This document shows positions 18,434-27,776 of a DNA stretch of 64,000 nucleotides, in pieces; the stretch's first letter is position 1; each line of letters opens with the position of its first letter. Below the pieces are notes generated by a model, which did not search any database, was not told the DNA's origin, and worked only from the letters and a program-made list of their open reading frames with translations. The translations under genes and the position numbers were made by a program. The DNA comes from Chthoniobacterales bacterium (GTDB lineage Bacteria > Verrucomicrobiota > Verrucomicrobiia > Chthoniobacterales > JAATET01). Location: contig JAATET010000071.1 in NCBI GenBank assembly GCA_015655545.1, forward strand, positions 66,526-130,525. The letters run 5' to 3'.

Positions 18434-19669
18434 TCAAGGGTTCAGCGGTGGAAGCGAGGCGAATCCCGTGGGGACGGAAAGTTTGCGAGAGCGATGGCGG
18501 AAAGCCCTCGCGAGGGCGGAGCCGTTCCAGGAATCCGGCGACGCCGACGCGCCATAAAGATGGCGTTGCAGATCGATGATCAGTCCATGCAATGCCTCAT
18601 CGGCGGGGACGTCGTCGCGAAGAGACGTCCAGGCATGGGCGGCGGCGCGGGCATCATTCCGGCGACAGGCTCGGAGAAAGGCTCTTTCGGCGCGGCGTTC
18701 CGGAGGGTCGATGCGGTTCCACAAACTTTGCAGCGTGTGTTGCACAGGAAGACGAAAATACCAGCCGAGGGCCGTCAGCCCGGCCGCCACCGCAAGGATG
18801 CCGCCCACCAAAAACCACCGTTCCGACGCGGGCTTGGCGGCGATCTCCGGCGAGGCGATCGCGGTGAATCTCACCGCCGGGAGAGTCTTCGATTCCAGCC
18901 GGCCTGGCTCAGGATTCCACCAGTCGTAACGGATCGCGGGGAGCGTGTAGGTGCCGGGCCTTTCGACGAGATACGTTAGCGTCTCGGTTCGCTGGCCGGA
19001 GAAATCACCGCGCTCGGTTTTGTCCTCTACTTCCGGATTTCCGGGATAGACATGAATCCCTTCCGGCGCGGTGGTCGGGGCCGGCGCGAGCGCCATACCT
19101 GTCATGTCATCGGCGCTTTGGGTGATGGTGCGCTTGAACACCGCCCCGGTTTTGACTTCTCCGGATGGCACCGGATTCCATCTTTCCTCGACCGAGAAAT
19201 TCTGCGCGGTGACGAGAAACCGCTGCGGATCGGTCCCCGCCGGACGCTCGATCTCGACCGAGAGCATTGGAACCTTGGCCTCCATTTCCATCACCGGACC
19301 GGAGATCGCCTCGCGCGATCCGAAGCGAACCGGAAACTCGGGAATTCGAAGCGGACCCTCGTGCTGGGAAAATAGCGCGAACTCGTGGGTCTGGACGAAC
19401 CAGCTTTGTCCATCGACCTCATCCGATGACACAACCGGATCGCCTACCTTGACGAGGATCGAGCCCGGCACCTCCGGGAGTGTGAAGCTGGTCGCCCCTC
19501 CGAACGGCCCCTTCGAGCGCAGCTCGACGAAGAACGGAAGCCGCTGTCCGACATAGGCCTTCGCCAAGGGAACCTTGACAGCAACAAGCTCCGCCGCTGC
19601 CCGTGCAGAAATCACGCTCGTCACAAGCCATGCAAATACCAGTGCCAAAACGGGAAACTTCGTCGTCAT
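18434..19669 (-). CDS. batD: BatD-like membrane-anchored protein
   Basis: 411 residues from ATG 19669 with a signal peptide (MTTKFPVLALVFAWLVTSVI). The large exported part is beta-rich with repeated Ig-like segments (LAKAYVGQRLPFFVELRSKG, YLVERPGTYTLPAIRYDWWN). One TM helix follows at about residue 285 (WFLVGGILAVAAGLTALGWY), then a cytoplasmic helical tail. This is the BatD pattern (oxygen-tolerance family). Bat proteins accompany MoxR ATPases and VWA proteins and are linked to stress or envelope integrity. It is the last of the Bat genes and overlaps the TPR gene by four bases. Confidence 0.85.
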   Translation of the reverse strand: MTTKFPVLALVFAWLVTSVISARAAAELVAVKVPLAKAYVGQRLPFFVELRSKGPFGGATSFTLPEVPGSILVKVGDPVVSSDEVDGQSWFVQTHEFALFSQHEGPLRIPEFPVRFGSREAISGPVMEMEAKVPMLSVEIERPAGTDPQRFLVTAQNFSVEERWNPVPSGEVKTGAVFKRTITQSADDMTGMALAPAPTTAPEGIHVYPGNPEVEDKTERGDFSGQRTETLTYLVERPGTYTLPAIRYDWWNPEPGRLESKTLPAVRFTAIASPEIAAKPASERWFLVGGILAVAAGLTALGWYFRLPVQHTLQSLWNRIDPPERRAERAFLRACRRNDARAAAHAWTSLRDDVPADEALHGLIIDLQRHLYGASASPDSWNGSALARAFRHRSRKLSVPTGFASLPPLNP

Positions 19670-20247
19670 TTTCCTTCCCCCGCTTCCTGATACTGCCAGG
19701 CGAATTTCGCCTTCAGAAAATCCGCCGGCTTCGTCGTCACCTTGCGCAGCCAGAGCGCCTGCATCTGCTCGGAGTTCATCGCCTTTTCGCCGGCGACCTC
19801 CGTGTCCTGGCCCTTGGGATTTTTTTCGTTCCGATCGAAGACGACCTTGTCCGCGCCCTCCTGCTGATCGCCGAAATCGCCGCCTTTTTGCTCCCTGAGC
19901 TTGGCTCGCGCCATGGCGAGATCGCAATTCTCCTTCGCTTCCTCCCAACCCGGCCGTGCATCGAGGGCCTTGCCGTAAGCCTCGACTGCGGCATCGTAGC
20001 TGCCGCTCATCACGAGAGCGTTGCCCTTGTTGAAAAAGGCCTCCGGCGTTTCCCTTCGCGCGAACGCCGCCGCTGCCAGCTTGAAATTTCCGGAGCGATA
20101 CCACGCTGCTCCCTGCCACATGGGGTCGTGAAACGCCTTCGCTGCTTCCGCACATTTCCCGCTGTCGAACAGACGGCGCCCTTCCTGATCGGGCGTGAAC
20201 CAGAGGCTCGTCCAGCTCAGAGCCAGCGCGAAAAAAATAGTTTTCAT
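19666..20247 (-). CDS. TPR protein of the Bat operon (BatC/BatE type)
   Basis: 193 residues from ATG 20247 with an N-terminal hydrophobic signal (MKTIFFALALSWTSLWF). TPR-like helices include GRRLFDSGKCAEAAKAF, EAFFNKGNALVMSGSYDAAV and EAYGKALDARPGWEEAKEN; a charged, Lys/Glu-rich stretch and NSEQMQALWLRKV follow. This matches the small TPR member that sits between batB and batD in Bat operons. It overlaps both neighbours by four bases (ATGA), a sign of coupled translation. Confidence 0.85.
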   Translation of the reverse strand: MKTIFFALALSWTSLWFTPDQEGRRLFDSGKCAEAAKAFHDPMWQGAAWYRSGNFKLAAAAFARRETPEAFFNKGNALVMSGSYDAAVEAYGKALDARPGWEEAKENCDLAMARAKLREQKGGDFGDQQEGADKVVFDRNEKNPKGQDTEVAGEKAMNSEQMQALWLRKVTTKPADFLKAKFAWQYQEAGEGK

Positions 20248-21191
20248 GCCGTCGCCCCCTCCCGCCGCTGGTTGCCGTCCCGTCGGAATGCATACGCCGC
20301 CGCAAGAGCAAGAATCGGCAGCAGATACCAACCGCTTTCCTGCCATTGGACCTGTTGTTGCGCGCCAGCGGTGCGGGATACGGGCGTGTGCGCCGCCGCC
20401 CGCACGAGCGCGGCGATGTCGGTGCCGTCCGGAGTGAGCGATTCGACCCGCGCATTCAAGGCATTCGCGGCCTTTCGCAACGCGTCGTCCTCGGAGGAAC
20501 CGGGCACGTTGAGCGCCAGAAATTCGACCGACGGTACTCCATGCGCATGTCGGGCCTCCACGATGGCCTTCGTATCGCCGTCGACGGTATCGGCGATCAC
20601 GAGGACCGAGCCGGAAATTCCCTGCCTAGACAGAAGGTCGCCCGCCTTTGCCAGCGCGAGTTCCAGATGATCTCCCGGTGCAGGCATGATCGCGGGGCTA
20701 ATCTCCGCCGCCATCTGCGCCACGACCTTCGTGTCCTTGGTCGGCGGGAGGACGAGATGAGCGGAGCCGGCATAAGCGATCAAAGCCATGGGCTGGCCTT
20801 TTCGCGCCTCCGCGAGATCGGCGATCTTCAATCGCGCCCGCTCAAGCCGCGAGGGCGCGATGTCGGTGTTCTCCATGCTGGCGTCGGCCTTCAGCAACAC
20901 GATCAACGACGATGCGTCCTCGGCAAAGGGATTCGGCTCCGGCTTCCAGGTCGGTCCGGCGATGACGATGACCGCGAGCATCCAGCAGCCCAGGATGGCA
21001 AAATCTTTCCAGCGTCCTCCGCGTTCCGCTCCGATGACAAGCGCGCCGAGCAGGTCGGCGTCCATTTGCTCGCTCCATCCGCGCAGGGGATCCGCGCTTT
21101 GCCTCCACGCCCACCAAATCACCGCCGCGGGAACAACCAGCAGCAGCCAGATCGGCCGGATGAAGTGGAACTGCGCCAGCGTTTCGATCAT
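20244..21191 (-). CDS. batB: BatB-like VWA protein with a broken metal site
   Basis: 315 residues. N-terminal TM helices (PIWLLLVVPAAVIWWAW; FAILGCWMLAVIVIAGPTW), a VWA domain and a C-terminal TM (GWYLLPILALAAAYAF) follow the BatB plan. The MIDAS motif, normally DxSxS before APSRLERA, aligns here as LLKADASMENTDIAPSRLER. Lys replaces the first Asp and Asp replaces the first Ser. The TDG-type strand is changed to VLVIADTVDGD. Metal-dependent ligand binding is therefore doubtful. It overlaps batA upstream and the TPR gene downstream by four bases each. Confidence 0.88.
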   Translation of the reverse strand: MIETLAQFHFIRPIWLLLVVPAAVIWWAWRQSADPLRGWSEQMDADLLGALVIGAERGGRWKDFAILGCWMLAVIVIAGPTWKPEPNPFAEDASSLIVLLKADASMENTDIAPSRLERARLKIADLAEARKGQPMALIAYAGSAHLVLPPTKDTKVVAQMAAEISPAIMPAPGDHLELALAKAGDLLSRQGISGSVLVIADTVDGDTKAIVEARHAHGVPSVEFLALNVPGSSEDDALRKAANALNARVESLTPDGTDIAALVRAAAHTPVSRTAGAQQQVQWQESGWYLLPILALAAAYAFRRDGNQRREGATA

Positions 21192-22219
21192 GCCGGTATC
21201 TCCAATTTTCCGGTGATCGGATGAACGCGCACCAATTCGGACTTCGCCCGGGCGACCGCCTGACCGCGTGTCTGGCGGACGATCAAAATGAGTTTCTCAC
21301 CGAGCGCGAAAACGAGCGCGGCGAGGACGAACCATGGAAAGAGATCGAGCCGAGGACGATGGCTGATGACCTCGACCTTGCGCGTCTCGATGCGGTCCAG
21401 TTCGTCGTAAATTCCCGCAAGCGATTGACGATCGGCGGCGAAGAAATATTTGCCGCCGGTCGCCTCGGCGGTGGCGCGCAGCGTGGGCTCGTCGAGTTTG
21501 TCTTCCCCAACCGTCGTCGGATCGCCGATGGCGACCGTGTGAATGCGGATGTTTCTCCCAGCCGCGACGCGCGCCGCTTCCACCGGGGGAACCTGGCTGG
21601 CCGTGTCGTTGCCATCCGTGAGCGCGATAATCGTCTTCGCGGGGGCCTTGCTGTCATCGAAGAGGCTGATCCCCAGGCCGATCGCGTCGCCGAAGGCCGT
21701 GCGCGGCCCCGCCATACCGACCACGGTTTCATCGAGCAGCTCGCGGGAGAGATTGAGATCGGTCGAGAACGGAGCCTGCAAAAACGGCGCATCGCCAAAG
21801 ACGACCAGTCCGACACGATCGCCCTTGCGCCTCGAGAGGAAGTCGCCGAGGACCTCCTTCACGGCGGACAGGCGATCCACCTTCCTGCCGACCGCATTCG
21901 TGAAGTCCTCCTGCTTCATCGATCCCGAGAGATCAACCAAGAGAAGCAGATCGCGGGTCGGCTGCTCCTTCGTTACCGGGGGCTCCAGCCATTGCGGACG
22001 GGCCATGGCTGCGACAAGCAGCAGCCAGACAAGAGCCGGAGCAACGAGACTGCGCGACCGGGAAATGCCGACCGTGCCCCGACCCATCGCCCGATGGAGC
22101 CGCTCGCCGAAAGGCACGCGCACCGAGACCGCCGAGACCGGGCGCGGGGGCAGAATCCTCCGCAGCAGCCAGGGAAGCGGCAGCAGAGCAAAGACCCAAA
22201 GATATGCGAACGAAAACAT
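21188..22219 (-). CDS. batA: BatA-like VWA protein
   Basis: 343 residues. A TM helix at the start (FAYLWVFALLPLPWLLRRI), a second before the VWA domain and a C-terminal TM (FPWFVLAALVFALGEKLIL). The MIDAS DLSGSM (in LLLLVDLSGSMKQEDF), the Thr in AGPRTAFGDAIG and ALTDGNDT are all intact, unlike BatB. BatA is thought to bind partners through this site at the inner membrane together with MoxR. The start codon shares one base with the upstream stop (TGATG). Confidence 0.92.
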   Translation of the reverse strand: MFSFAYLWVFALLPLPWLLRRILPPRPVSAVSVRVPFGERLHRAMGRGTVGISRSRSLVAPALVWLLLVAAMARPQWLEPPVTKEQPTRDLLLLVDLSGSMKQEDFTNAVGRKVDRLSAVKEVLGDFLSRRKGDRVGLVVFGDAPFLQAPFSTDLNLSRELLDETVVGMAGPRTAFGDAIGLGISLFDDSKAPAKTIIALTDGNDTASQVPPVEAARVAAGRNIRIHTVAIGDPTTVGEDKLDEPTLRATAEATGGKYFFAADRQSLAGIYDELDRIETRKVEVISHRPRLDLFPWFVLAALVFALGEKLILIVRQTRGQAVARAKSELVRVHPITGKLEIPA

Positions 22220-22662
22220 CAGGCGTTATGGGAGGCGATCCAGCGTGCGGTCCAAGCGCGCAGGGCCTCAAGGTTCGTTGTCGCGTCCGCGGAATAAGCA
22301 CCGGTGGTGAGTTGCCCGCGAAGCAGCGGAGGCATCGGTTCTCGACTGCGGGCGGAGAGCCAGTCGGCCCAGGCGTCGCCGTGCAAGACGGCGATCTCTT
22401 CACGGGGGAATTCCGCGAGCGCCGTGCGACGAAGCAGCATCGCGATTTCGGCGACGTCATTCGCGGTATGGAGCGAACGGAGCGCCTCGCGCCGATACGC
22501 GGTGCGCCGCCGGCGAAGCCACGCTCGAAAAGCAAGCGCGAGCAGGAGGAGGAGAACGACTACTCCGAGCACATACCATCCCGGCGCGAGCGGCCACCAG
22601 GGCACGGGCGGCGGCAGAACAATGTCGTGCAGACGATCCAGGCTGGCGGCGTCTTCGTTCAT
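22219..22662 (-). CDS. DUF4381 membrane protein
   Basis: 147 residues from ATG 22662. A proline-rich N-terminus (LHDIVLPPPVPWWPLAPGWY) leads into one TM helix (VLGVVVLLLLLALAFRAWLR) and a cytoplasmic helical domain ending in TARWIASHNA. This is the DUF4381 architecture, found regularly between DUF58 and VWA genes in Bat operons. Function unknown; a membrane adaptor is likely. Confidence 0.88.
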   Translation of the reverse strand: MNEDAASLDRLHDIVLPPPVPWWPLAPGWYVLGVVVLLLLLALAFRAWLRRRRTAYRREALRSLHTANDVAEIAMLLRRTALAEFPREEIAVLHGDAWADWLSARSREPMPPLLRGQLTTGAYSADATTNLEALRAWTARWIASHNA

Positions 22663-23588
22663 GCGGTGGGAATTTGCGCCGCCCCAAAAAGACCGCGGAG
22701 CTGATCGGCCACCGGCTCCGCCGTGCTGATGGGGAGAAGCGGAACCTTCAAGGCGCGAAAGACCTCCCGCCACTCGTCGAGCTTGGCGGCAAAGGCGTCG
22801 CGAAACGCCGTGCGGAATTGGGCTCCCGCAGGAATCTCCCACTCCTGCCCTCGGTCGCTGGCCCGCATGCCCGGATGTCCCTGCAATGAAGCGCCGAGCG
22901 GATCGTAGACGAGGACGATGAGGACATCGTTGTGCGCGGCAATCTCCATGGCCAGACGGCGGGTGTCCTCGTTCACGCCGTCGAGATCGCTAATGAGCAC
23001 CACCAGGCAATCGTGACGAGCCATCCGGTGGACGGCCTGGAGCGCGTCGTTGAGGCCGACCTTTCCCTCGGCTGGGTGACGGGAGGCGAGCCGCTGCCCC
23101 AACCGGACCGTCTCCTGGAGAAGCACCATTGCTCGCGCCGCGCTGCGGTGGGGACGAACTTCGACGACTTCCTCCTCGTTGAAAACAATCCCGCCGATGC
23201 GATCTCCACCATCGAGGGTGCGCCAGGCCGCCAGCGCCGCGGCCTCTGCCGCGACCACCGACTTCATGGCCCGTCGGCTTCCGAAGAACATCGGAAATCT
23301 TTGATCAACGACAAGCAGGACGGGACGCTCGCGCTCCTCGTCATAGACGCGCACGTGCGCCGCGCCGCGCCGCGCCGTCGCGCGCCAGTCGATCAGATGC
23401 ACGTCGTCGCCGGGCTGGTAACGCCGCAGCTCCTCGAAGGAAAGTCCTCGCCCGCGCAGCCGCGAGGCATGACGGCCGGACAGCAGCGAATGAACCGGCT
23501 GCCTGGGCAGAAAACTAAACCCGCGCGCCTCGGCCTTGAGCCGGACAAGTTCGTCGATCGATGCCGTGATTTGCGCGCCCGTTCTCAT
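22659..23588 (-). CDS. DUF58 protein of the MoxR/Bat operon
   Basis: 309 residues. The signature GRGLSFEELRRYQPGDDVHL followed by IDWRATAR is the DUF58 hallmark. A degenerate VWA-like fold follows (VLLVVDQRFPMFFG, CLVVLISDLDGVNED). DUF58 proteins partner with MoxR AAA+ ATPases. The start lies 15 bases after the moxR stop, and its own stop overlaps the DUF4381 start. Confidence 0.93.
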   Translation of the reverse strand: MRTGAQITASIDELVRLKAEARGFSFLPRQPVHSLLSGRHASRLRGRGLSFEELRRYQPGDDVHLIDWRATARRGAAHVRVYDEERERPVLLVVDQRFPMFFGSRRAMKSVVAAEAAALAAWRTLDGGDRIGGIVFNEEEVVEVRPHRSAARAMVLLQETVRLGQRLASRHPAEGKVGLNDALQAVHRMARHDCLVVLISDLDGVNEDTRRLAMEIAAHNDVLIVLVYDPLGASLQGHPGMRASDRGQEWEIPAGAQFRTAFRDAFAAKLDEWREVFRALKVPLLPISTAEPVADQLRGLFGAAQIPTA

Positions 23589-23603
23589 GACCGTTCGGCA
23601 AAC

Positions 23604-24563
23604 TCACACCGCCACCACTTTCTCCAGCAACGCATCGATCACGTCGGTGCGGGTCTTGCCGAGCGCCTCCGCTTCGTAGGAAAGATGCACACGGTGCGCG
23701 AGGCACGCCGGGGCGACGGCGCGAATATTGTCGGGCGACACGAAGTCCTGCCCGTGCAGCCAGGCATGGGCGCGGGCGGCGGCGTCGAGGGCGATGGTTC
23801 CCCGCGGACTCGCGCCAAGGCGAATCCATTTCGCGAGATCGTCCCCGTATTTCTTCGGATCGCGGGTGGCGATGACAAGGTCCACGATGTATTGCTCCGC
23901 CGCGTCGGCGACGTGAACGGCCGCGACCTCGCGGCGGGCCGCAAAGATGACATCCGGCTCCACCGCAGGCGGCGACTGCGGCGCGTTGCCGCTTTTTTCG
24001 CCGCGCACCAGACGCAGGATCGCCGCCTCGTTTTTCGCGGGCGGATACGGCACGTTCACATACAGGAGAAACCGATCCATCTGCGCTTCGGGCAGAGGAT
24101 AAGTGCCCTCCTGCTCGATCGGATTTTGCGTGGCGAGCACGAGGAAAAGCTCGGGCAGCCGGTGCGTGGTGCCCGTGACGGTGACCTGCCGTTCCTCCAT
24201 CGCCTCGAGCAACGCGGCCTGAACTTTTGCGGGCGCGCGGTTGATCTCGTCGGCCAGAATGAGATTTCCGAAAATCGGGCCGGATTGGAAATCGAACGTG
24301 CCGGTCTGCTCGCGGTAGACGTCCGAGCCGGTGACATCCGAGGGCAGTAAATCGGGCGTGAACTGAATGCGGCTGAAGTCGCTCTTGATGAGTTTCGAGA
24401 GCGTCTTGATCGATCGCGTCTTGGCCACGCCGGGCAGGCCCTCCATGAGGACGTGTCCATCCGCGAGAAGCGCGATGAGCATGCGCTCGACGACGGTCTC
24501 CTGCCCGATGATGGCGGCATTCATGGCGTCCTGAATCTGGCGAATGGATTCCCGGGGCGTCAT
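23604..24563 (-). CDS. MoxR-family AAA+ ATPase
   Basis: 319 residues. Walker A GLPGVAKTRS, Walker B LILADEINRAPAK, EAMEERQVTV and sensor 1 VLATQNPIEQEGTYPLPEAQ give the complete MoxR set. The C-terminal lid includes GASPRGTIALDAAARAHAWL. MoxR ATPases act as chaperone-like unfoldases on VWA-containing complexes. This one heads the Bat block and probably works on the BatA/BatB proteins encoded after it. Confidence 0.96.
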   Translation of the reverse strand: MTPRESIRQIQDAMNAAIIGQETVVERMLIALLADGHVLMEGLPGVAKTRSIKTLSKLIKSDFSRIQFTPDLLPSDVTGSDVYREQTGTFDFQSGPIFGNLILADEINRAPAKVQAALLEAMEERQVTVTGTTHRLPELFLVLATQNPIEQEGTYPLPEAQMDRFLLYVNVPYPPAKNEAAILRLVRGEKSGNAPQSPPAVEPDVIFAARREVAAVHVADAAEQYIVDLVIATRDPKKYGDDLAKWIRLGASPRGTIALDAAARAHAWLHGQDFVSPDNIRAVAPACLAHRVHLSYEAEALGKTRTDVIDALLEKVVAV

Positions 24564-24662
24564 GAGGTCGAAGCAGGTGCGAAATCGGGTTTCATCTTTT
24601 CAAGCCTAGAGGACGCCCTGTTTTCAGGACGCCCTTCGGTAAATCCGCGGTGGACGCCGGAC

Positions 24663-26243
24663 CTAACGCGGGCTGAGGGTTTCGAGATCCTTGAGGCGCT
24701 TGAGGGCGTCCTGCTTTTCCAGGGTGCCGTAGTTGATATTGCCGGGATTGAGCGAGGAGCCGGTCTGGAACGGATACCGGTTGAAGTCGGCGAAGAAGTC
24801 CTTGACCTTCTGCTGGATCGGCACGAGCAGCCACATCTGTTGTGCATACCAGTTGAGGTATTGGCCGCCCTCCTCCATGGCGCGCTCATAGGGATCCATG
24901 CGGAGGTTCTCGATCATCGCCCAAGAGGTGGACTTGCGGGAGCCTTCGGCGATGTTGCCATCGTTGACGGCGAAGTTCACCTTCCAGTCGTTCCAGCGGA
25001 CGGCGTTGAGATTTCCGCCCTGGTCGAAGTAATAGATCACGTCGCGAGGCCCCTTCTTCTCGTCGCCTTTGAAGTAGGGCACGAAATTGTAGCCATCGAG
25101 GTGGACCTTGAAGTCCTTGCCATCGACCTTTGCTCCCTTGGCCAGCTGTTCCTTGATGTCCGAGTTTCCTGCGGCCGCGACGAGCGTTGGGAACCAGTCG
25201 ATGTTCGAAATGATCTCGTTCGAGACGGTGCCGGGCTTGATCACGCCGGGCCAGCGAACCATCATCGGGATGCGGAAGCCACCCTCCCACGTCGTGCCTT
25301 TTTCACCGCGGAACGGCGTCATGGCCCCGTCCGGCCAGAGCGCGAGCTCCGCGCCATTGTCGGTGCTGTAGATGACGATGGTGTTGTCGGAGATCTTGAG
25401 CTTGTCGAGCAGATCGAGCAGTTGGCCAACCATGGCATCGTGCTCCACCATTCCATCGGCTTCGATGCCCTTGCCGGTCTTACCCAATGACTCTTTCTTG
25501 AGGTGGGTGAAGACGTGCATGCGCGTGGTGTTGAACCATACGAAGAACGGCTTGTCCGCCTTCACCTGGCGCTCGATGAAATCCTCGGCCGAGCCCAGGA
25601 ATTCCTCGTCAACGGTTTCCATGCGTTTCGTATTGAGCGGGCCGGTGTCCTCGATCTTGCCGTCGGCACTCGACTTGATGACGCCGCGCGGTCCGTATTT
25701 TTTCAGGAACTCGGGATCTTTCGGGTAGAAGTAGCCCTCGGGCTCCTCCTCGGCATTGAGATGGTAAAGATTGCCGAAGAACTCGTCGAAACCGTGCTTG
25801 GTCGGAAGATGCTGGTCGCGATCACCAAGATGGTTTTTGCCGAATTGCCCCGTGGCGTAACCCATGCTCCGAAGCACGTTGGCGATTGTGGGCATCCAAT
25901 CAGTGATCCCGTGAGGATCGCCGGGCATTCCAATGGTCAGCAAACCGGTGCGAAACGGTTCCTGCCCGAGGATAAAACTCGCGCGGCCCGCCGTGCAGCT
26001 TTGCTGCCCGTAAGCATCGGTGAAGAGCATGCCTTCGTTGGCGATCCGGTCGATGTTGGGCGTTTGATAGCCCATTAGACCCTTCGTGTAGGCGCTAAGC
26101 TGTGAAATACCAATGTCGTCGCCCCAGATGACAAGGATGTTCGGCTTTTTCGTGTTTTGTGCGGGCGTGCTCTCTTGCGCCCGAATGGATGGCAGCGAAA
26201 GCGCACCAAACACGACGGCGGCGAGAAGGTGTGGGATTTTCAT
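24663..26243 (-). CDS. Exported arylsulfatase
   Basis: 526 residues with a signal peptide (MKIPHLLAAVVFGALSLPSI). The N-terminal metal site is NILVIWGDDIG and the modification site is QSCTAGRASFILG, with Cys83 in C-T-A-G-R, a variant of CxPxR/CxAxR that aerobic FGE recognises. KNHLGDRDQHLPT, TDNGAELALWPDG and KGTTWEGGFRIPMMVRWPG complete the arylsulfatase A-type domain. It hydrolyses a sulfate ester outside the cytoplasm once Cys83 is converted to formylglycine. The FGE gene about 7 kb downstream on the same strand probably does this. The sulfated substrate is unknown. Confidence 0.95.
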   Translation of the reverse strand: MKIPHLLAAVVFGALSLPSIRAQESTPAQNTKKPNILVIWGDDIGISQLSAYTKGLMGYQTPNIDRIANEGMLFTDAYGQQSCTAGRASFILGQEPFRTGLLTIGMPGDPHGITDWMPTIANVLRSMGYATGQFGKNHLGDRDQHLPTKHGFDEFFGNLYHLNAEEEPEGYFYPKDPEFLKKYGPRGVIKSSADGKIEDTGPLNTKRMETVDEEFLGSAEDFIERQVKADKPFFVWFNTTRMHVFTHLKKESLGKTGKGIEADGMVEHDAMVGQLLDLLDKLKISDNTIVIYSTDNGAELALWPDGAMTPFRGEKGTTWEGGFRIPMMVRWPGVIKPGTVSNEIISNIDWFPTLVAAAGNSDIKEQLAKGAKVDGKDFKVHLDGYNFVPYFKGDEKKGPRDVIYYFDQGGNLNAVRWNDWKVNFAVNDGNIAEGSRKSTSWAMIENLRMDPYERAMEEGGQYLNWYAQQMWLLVPIQQKVKDFFADFNRYPFQTGSSLNPGNINYGTLEKQDALKRLKDLETLSPR

Positions 26244-26542
26244 GGGAGTGGATCGGGTTGGGGGTGAGAGTATCGAGGAAACTTTTACATCAGGCCGTCA
26301 CCCGTGAGATGCCAGGGGAACGATCGCGGCGGAATTGTGGGTTCGCTGGCAGACATGGAAACGGAGGTTTTCAGCCCAGGAAAGTGTTCATATTCCCGGC
26401 AGCATTTTTCCATTAAGCCAATTCGGCCCGCCGTTGAAAAGTGCGCTGTCTATCCGATTAGCGACAAACCACAGGCTTTTCACTTGTGCTTTTTCCTCTA
26501 CTATTGATCGCGGTCAAATTCGCTTTAACCAGCCCTTGACGC
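26244..26542. other. Divergent intergenic region, sulfatase / AraC regulator
   Basis: 299 bases between two diverging starts. It is more AT-rich in the right half (26380-26520), where the promoters would lie. No clear -35/-10 pair or dyad operator stands out by eye. The layout suggests that the AraC-type protein may control the sulfatase. Confidence 0.4.
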
Positions 26543-27508
26543 ATGGCCCATCCTCCCATTGCAAAACATTCTCTGCATTTGCAGGATTTCAGTCCCGAGC
26601 AATTGCTGGAGGCCGTGCGCGGGGCGAACTTCGAACACTACATTCTCACGCGCGCCCGCTGCGACGCCCGACTCGAACGCTGGAGCTGCGAGAATTTCAC
26701 CGTCGACGTCGGGCGCTACAGTTTTCCCGTGCGGGCCATCGGCGCGTTTCCTTCGCGAAAGCTCTTCATCGGCTATATGCGGAAATCTCCGCAGCCCGCC
26801 TGGGTGAACGGAGTCGAGGCGGATCAACGCACCATGGAATTCTACCCCGAGGGCACCGAGCTGAACTACCGCGCCGCGCCGAACAGCGAATGGCTGGCGA
26901 TCGAGTTCGACGAACATGCGCTGCAAGCCGCCGCGCAAAAACGACTCGGCCATAATTTGGAACTGCCATGGAAGCATGTGGTGAGCTTTCGCGTGCCGCG
27001 CAGCGAGCGTGCCGCCCTCGACCGAATGGTTCGCTGTCTTTGGACCCATCCCGTTTCCGGAGCGCTCATGATCGGGCCGATTCTCGGAAAGATCGCCGAA
27101 ATCCTCGACGGCCTGCGGCGCAAATTATCGAGAGAGGCAGACAGCGGGGAAATCCGCCGCGTCGCATTGCTCACCCGCGCCGACGATTATCTGCGGGCAA
27201 GCATTGCCCATCCGTTCGACTTGAAATCTCTCGCGAACGCCGTCGGAGCGAACGCGCGCTCGCTCCAGCGATATTTCATGGATGCCTACGGCCTTACGCC
27301 CCTGCAATGGGCGCGCTGCCTGGCCCTGCACCATGTGCGGAAACGGCTCCTCGCCAGCAACCTCAAAAAGTTCACCATCGAGGGCGCGGCGAGGGAATAC
27401 GGCTTCCGCCACATGGGCCGCTTCTCCATCCACTACCGGGAATTGTTCGGCGAATCGCCGATCGAAACACTACGTCGTGGGGTTGAACCCCAGCCGCGAT
27501 GTATTTAG
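26543..27508 (+). CDS. AraC-family transcriptional regulator
   Basis: 321 residues. The N-terminal 200 residues form an AraC ligand-binding-like region (FEHYILTRARCDARLERWSC; NYRAAPNSEWLAIEFDEHAL). The C-terminus has the double HTH: FDLKSLANAVGANARSLQRY then FTIEGAAREYGFRHMGRFSI with HYRELFGESPIETL, the standard AraC end. It is transcribed away from the arylsulfatase and is the likely regulator of it, possibly sensing a released sugar. That target is inferred from position only. Confidence 0.9.
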   Translation: MAHPPIAKHSLHLQDFSPEQLLEAVRGANFEHYILTRARCDARLERWSCENFTVDVGRYSFPVRAIGAFPSRKLFIGYMRKSPQPAWVNGVEADQRTMEFYPEGTELNYRAAPNSEWLAIEFDEHALQAAAQKRLGHNLELPWKHVVSFRVPRSERAALDRMVRCLWTHPVSGALMIGPILGKIAEILDGLRRKLSREADSGEIRRVALLTRADDYLRASIAHPFDLKSLANAVGANARSLQRYFMDAYGLTPLQWARCLALHHVRKRLLASNLKKFTIEGAAREYGFRHMGRFSIHYRELFGESPIETLRRGVEPQPRCI

Positions 27509-27730
27509 CCGGGAACAAAGCTGGCAGTTCACTTCTAAACCGAGAAGCTCGCCCATGGGCCGTAGTCGGCCAAAAACACATCCATCGATCGGCATGGAAA
27601 CTCGACCTTAGTCTTAGGTCCCGACCGGCATTGAGTTGTGCATCAGAAATCGTCGACTTGAATGACCTACCTGTCTTCTGCGTAAGAGTTCCTTGCTCAC
27701 ATCTCCTGATCGCGCTTGATATGGATTATG

Positions 27731-27762
27731 CAAAAGCCGCACGCTCCCCTATGCTGTGCGGC
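27731..27762 (-). terminator. Rho-independent terminator
   Basis: On the minus strand GCCGCAC and GTGCGGC pair (27762-27736) around a 13-base loop and are followed by TTTTG. It lies 14 bases beyond the stop of the membrane protein gene at 27777, which it should end. Confidence 0.7.
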
Positions 27763-27776
27763 CCCTCTTTCACTGC

